Shown here in pieces: positions 62,778 through 64,000 of a DNA stretch of 64,000 nt; the first letter of the stretch is position 1; each line of letters opens with the position of its first letter. The stretch is from Oceanospirillaceae bacterium. Lineage in GTDB: Bacteria; Pseudomonadota; Gammaproteobacteria; Pseudomonadales; Balneatricaceae. The position numbers were made by a program, and so were the translations under genes. The stretch covers positions 107,520 through 171,519 of the forward strand of contig DPHB01000026.1 of NCBI GenBank assembly GCA_003521845.1. Direction: 5' to 3'. A model generated the notes under the pieces. The model saw only the letters and a list, made by a program, of their open reading frames with translations. It searched no databases and was not told the origin of the DNA.

Positions 62778-64000
62778 CTAGTCTTCGCTAAACTGTAAAT
62801 TGTGCAAGTGTGCGTACAGGCCTTGGTGCTTTAGCAACTCAGCATGTGAGCCTTGCTCCACAATCGACCCTTGATCCATCACCACAATAATATCTGCCTG
62901 CTCAATGGTGGACAAACGGTGGGCAATCACCAAGGTAGTACGTCCTGACATGGCCGCAGTAAGTGCACTTTGAATATGCCTTTCAGATTCCGTATCCAAG
63001 GCCGACGTCGCTTCGTCTAAGACCAAAATCGGTGCGTTTTTGAGTAGCGCGCGAGCCAAGGCAATACGCTGACGCTGGCCGCCGGATAACAACACACCGG
63101 ATTCACCAATTTGCGTTTGCATGCCATCAGGCATACGGTCGGTAAACTCATCGACTCTGGCAGCAGCGGCCGCTGCCGCAATGGCTTCATCTGCTGCACC
63201 CGCCATGGCACCATAGGCGATATTTTCGGCAATGGTGCCGTTAAATAACATGACTTGCTGATTCACCAAGGCTATTTGCTGACGTAAATCCGTGCGTGAC
63301 ACCTGATCGATAGCCTGACCACTAATACTAATATGACCAGTTTGCGGATCATAAAAGCGCAACAACAAGTTCACCAAGGTAGACTTACCGCTACCGGAAC
63401 GCCCCACCAAGGCCACGACCTTACCAGCAGGTAAAGTAAGCTGAATGTTATTGAGCACAGATTTGTCTTGATAAGCAAAACTCACCTGCCCAAAAACGAT
63501 ATCACCCGAGGCCTGCAAACTCACTGGTTTGTCAGTGGCTGGCTCTTTTTCTGGCGCTTCGTCCAATAACGCAAAAATACTCTGTGCGGCCGCAATACCT
63601 TGCTGCAAGATAGCATTAATTTCTGTGAGACTTCGCAAGGGCTTAGTCAACATACCGGCCGCCGTAATAAAGGCGATAAATTCACCTGCCGACATGGTCG
63701 AAATAATAGCGGGCTGCAAAGCCAAAAAGATAAGCAGAGCCATAGCTGAGGCCACAATCATTTGCACCAGCGGTGTGGCAATGGATTCTGCCAATGCCAA
63801 TTTCATGGCTTGTTGTCGATTGCCATTACTTGCCGTAAAGAAACGCTTTCTTTCTTGTTCTTGGCCGCCAAACATACGTACCACATCAAAGCCTTTAATG
63901 GACTCACTAGCGCTTGCGGTCACGTCGCCCATACTGTCCTGCAAGTTGCCGCTGATAGTACGGAAGCGTTTAGAGGCACGATTGACCACCAAACCAATAA
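62778..64000 (-). CDS. msbA: Lipid A export ABC transporter MsbA (5' end outside window)
   Basis: Flippase that moves lipid A-core across the inner membrane. About 407 C-terminal codons are visible of a family of about 580. They include part of the membrane domain (VNRASKRFRTISGNLQDSMG) and the whole ATPase: Walker A GRSGSGKST, Q-loop, signature LLSGGQRQRIALARALL, Walker B ILVLDEATSALD and switch His in IAHRLST. The frame is open through the right edge, so the Met near 63992 is internal and not the start. Confidence 0.94.
   Translation of the reverse strand, partial: IGLVVNRASKRFRTISGNLQDSMGDVTASASESIKGFDVVRMFGGQEQERKRFFTASNGNRQQAMKLALAESIATPLVQMIVASAMALLIFLALQPAIISTMSAGEFIAFITAAGMLTKPLRSLTEINAILQQGIAAAQSIFALLDEAPEKEPATDKPVSLQASGDIVFGQVSFAYQDKSVLNNIQLTLPAGKVVALVGRSGSGKSTLVNLLLRFYDPQTGHISISGQAIDQVSRTDLRQQIALVNQQVMLFNGTIAENIAYGAMAGAADEAIAAAAAAARVDEFTDRMPDGMQTQIGESGVLLSGGQRQRIALARALLKNAPILVLDEATSALDTESERHIQSALTAAMSGRTTLVIAHRLSTIEQADIIVVMDQGSIVEQGSHAELLKHQGLYAHLHNLQFSED

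Overview
The window is a 64-kb stretch of chromosome from a Gram-negative gammaproteobacterium. The evidence is the block rpsB-tsf-pyrH-frr-uppS-cdsA-rseP-bamA-skp-lpxD-fabZ-lpxA, the E. coli-like block nudF-yqiB-cpdA-yqiA-parE, Kdo transferase (waaA) and msbA, and a pseudomonad-like layout with edd-glk-pgi divergent from gap. The closest order (Oceanospirillales/Pseudomonadales-like, perhaps marine) is an inference. No phage, IS transposase, CRISPR, rRNA or tRNA was seen.

Layout. (1) 1-11.45 kb, minus strand: translation, pyrimidine, undecaprenyl, CDP-diglyceride, outer-membrane assembly and lipid A genes, cut at the left edge inside lpxA. The isoprenoid gene dxr, usually found in this block, is absent. 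(2) 11.9-18.6 kb, plus strand: map, glnD, an ArsC/Spx-like reductase, dapD, dapE and a small unknown gene, followed by a BrnT-type toxin with an XRE-type (not ribbon-helix-helix) partner at 18.66-19.28 kb. (3) 19.3-30.6 kb: a catabolic island. A minus-strand operon (tripartite tricarboxylate transporter tctCBA, aldehyde dehydrogenase, UPF0261/Tm-1 protein, phospho-lyase-like class III aminotransferase, small-molecule kinase) faces a plus-strand operon (IclR regulator, HAD hydrolase, omega-aminotransferase). It looks like uptake and breakdown of a hydroxylated amine or amino acid. (4) 30.7-36.7 kb: a secreted FG-GAP propeller protein, a hotdog thioesterase, alkB, and a gntR-trpB-trpA operon with a very clear promoter and overlapping palindromes. 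(5) 36.8-42.5 kb: a second, classical TctABC transporter with a divergent CitA/CitB-type two-component system. (6) 42.5-49.6 kb: glucose catabolism through the Entner-Doudoroff route (pgi, glk, edd; gap, pyk), with a 9-bp inverted repeat between edd and gap. (7) 49.7-51.8 kb: an SDR oxidoreductase, a J-domain/PilZ fusion and a Spy/CpxP-like periplasmic protein. (8) 52-64 kb: parE-yqiA-cpdA-yqiB-nudF, then hemY-type protoporphyrinogen oxidase, thiQ-thiP without thiB, waaA, a GT4 glycosyltransferase, and msbA cut at the right edge.

Three intergenic sites carry members of one repeat family with a shared core inside covarying inverted arms (15.4, 21.6 and 33.8 kb). Related or REP-like repeats lie at 9.57, 17.0, 22.9 and 62.7 kb. 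The observations most worth follow-up are the amine-catabolic island, the structured repeat family, the GntR-controlled tryptophan synthase operon, the BrnT/XRE pair and the missing dxr.
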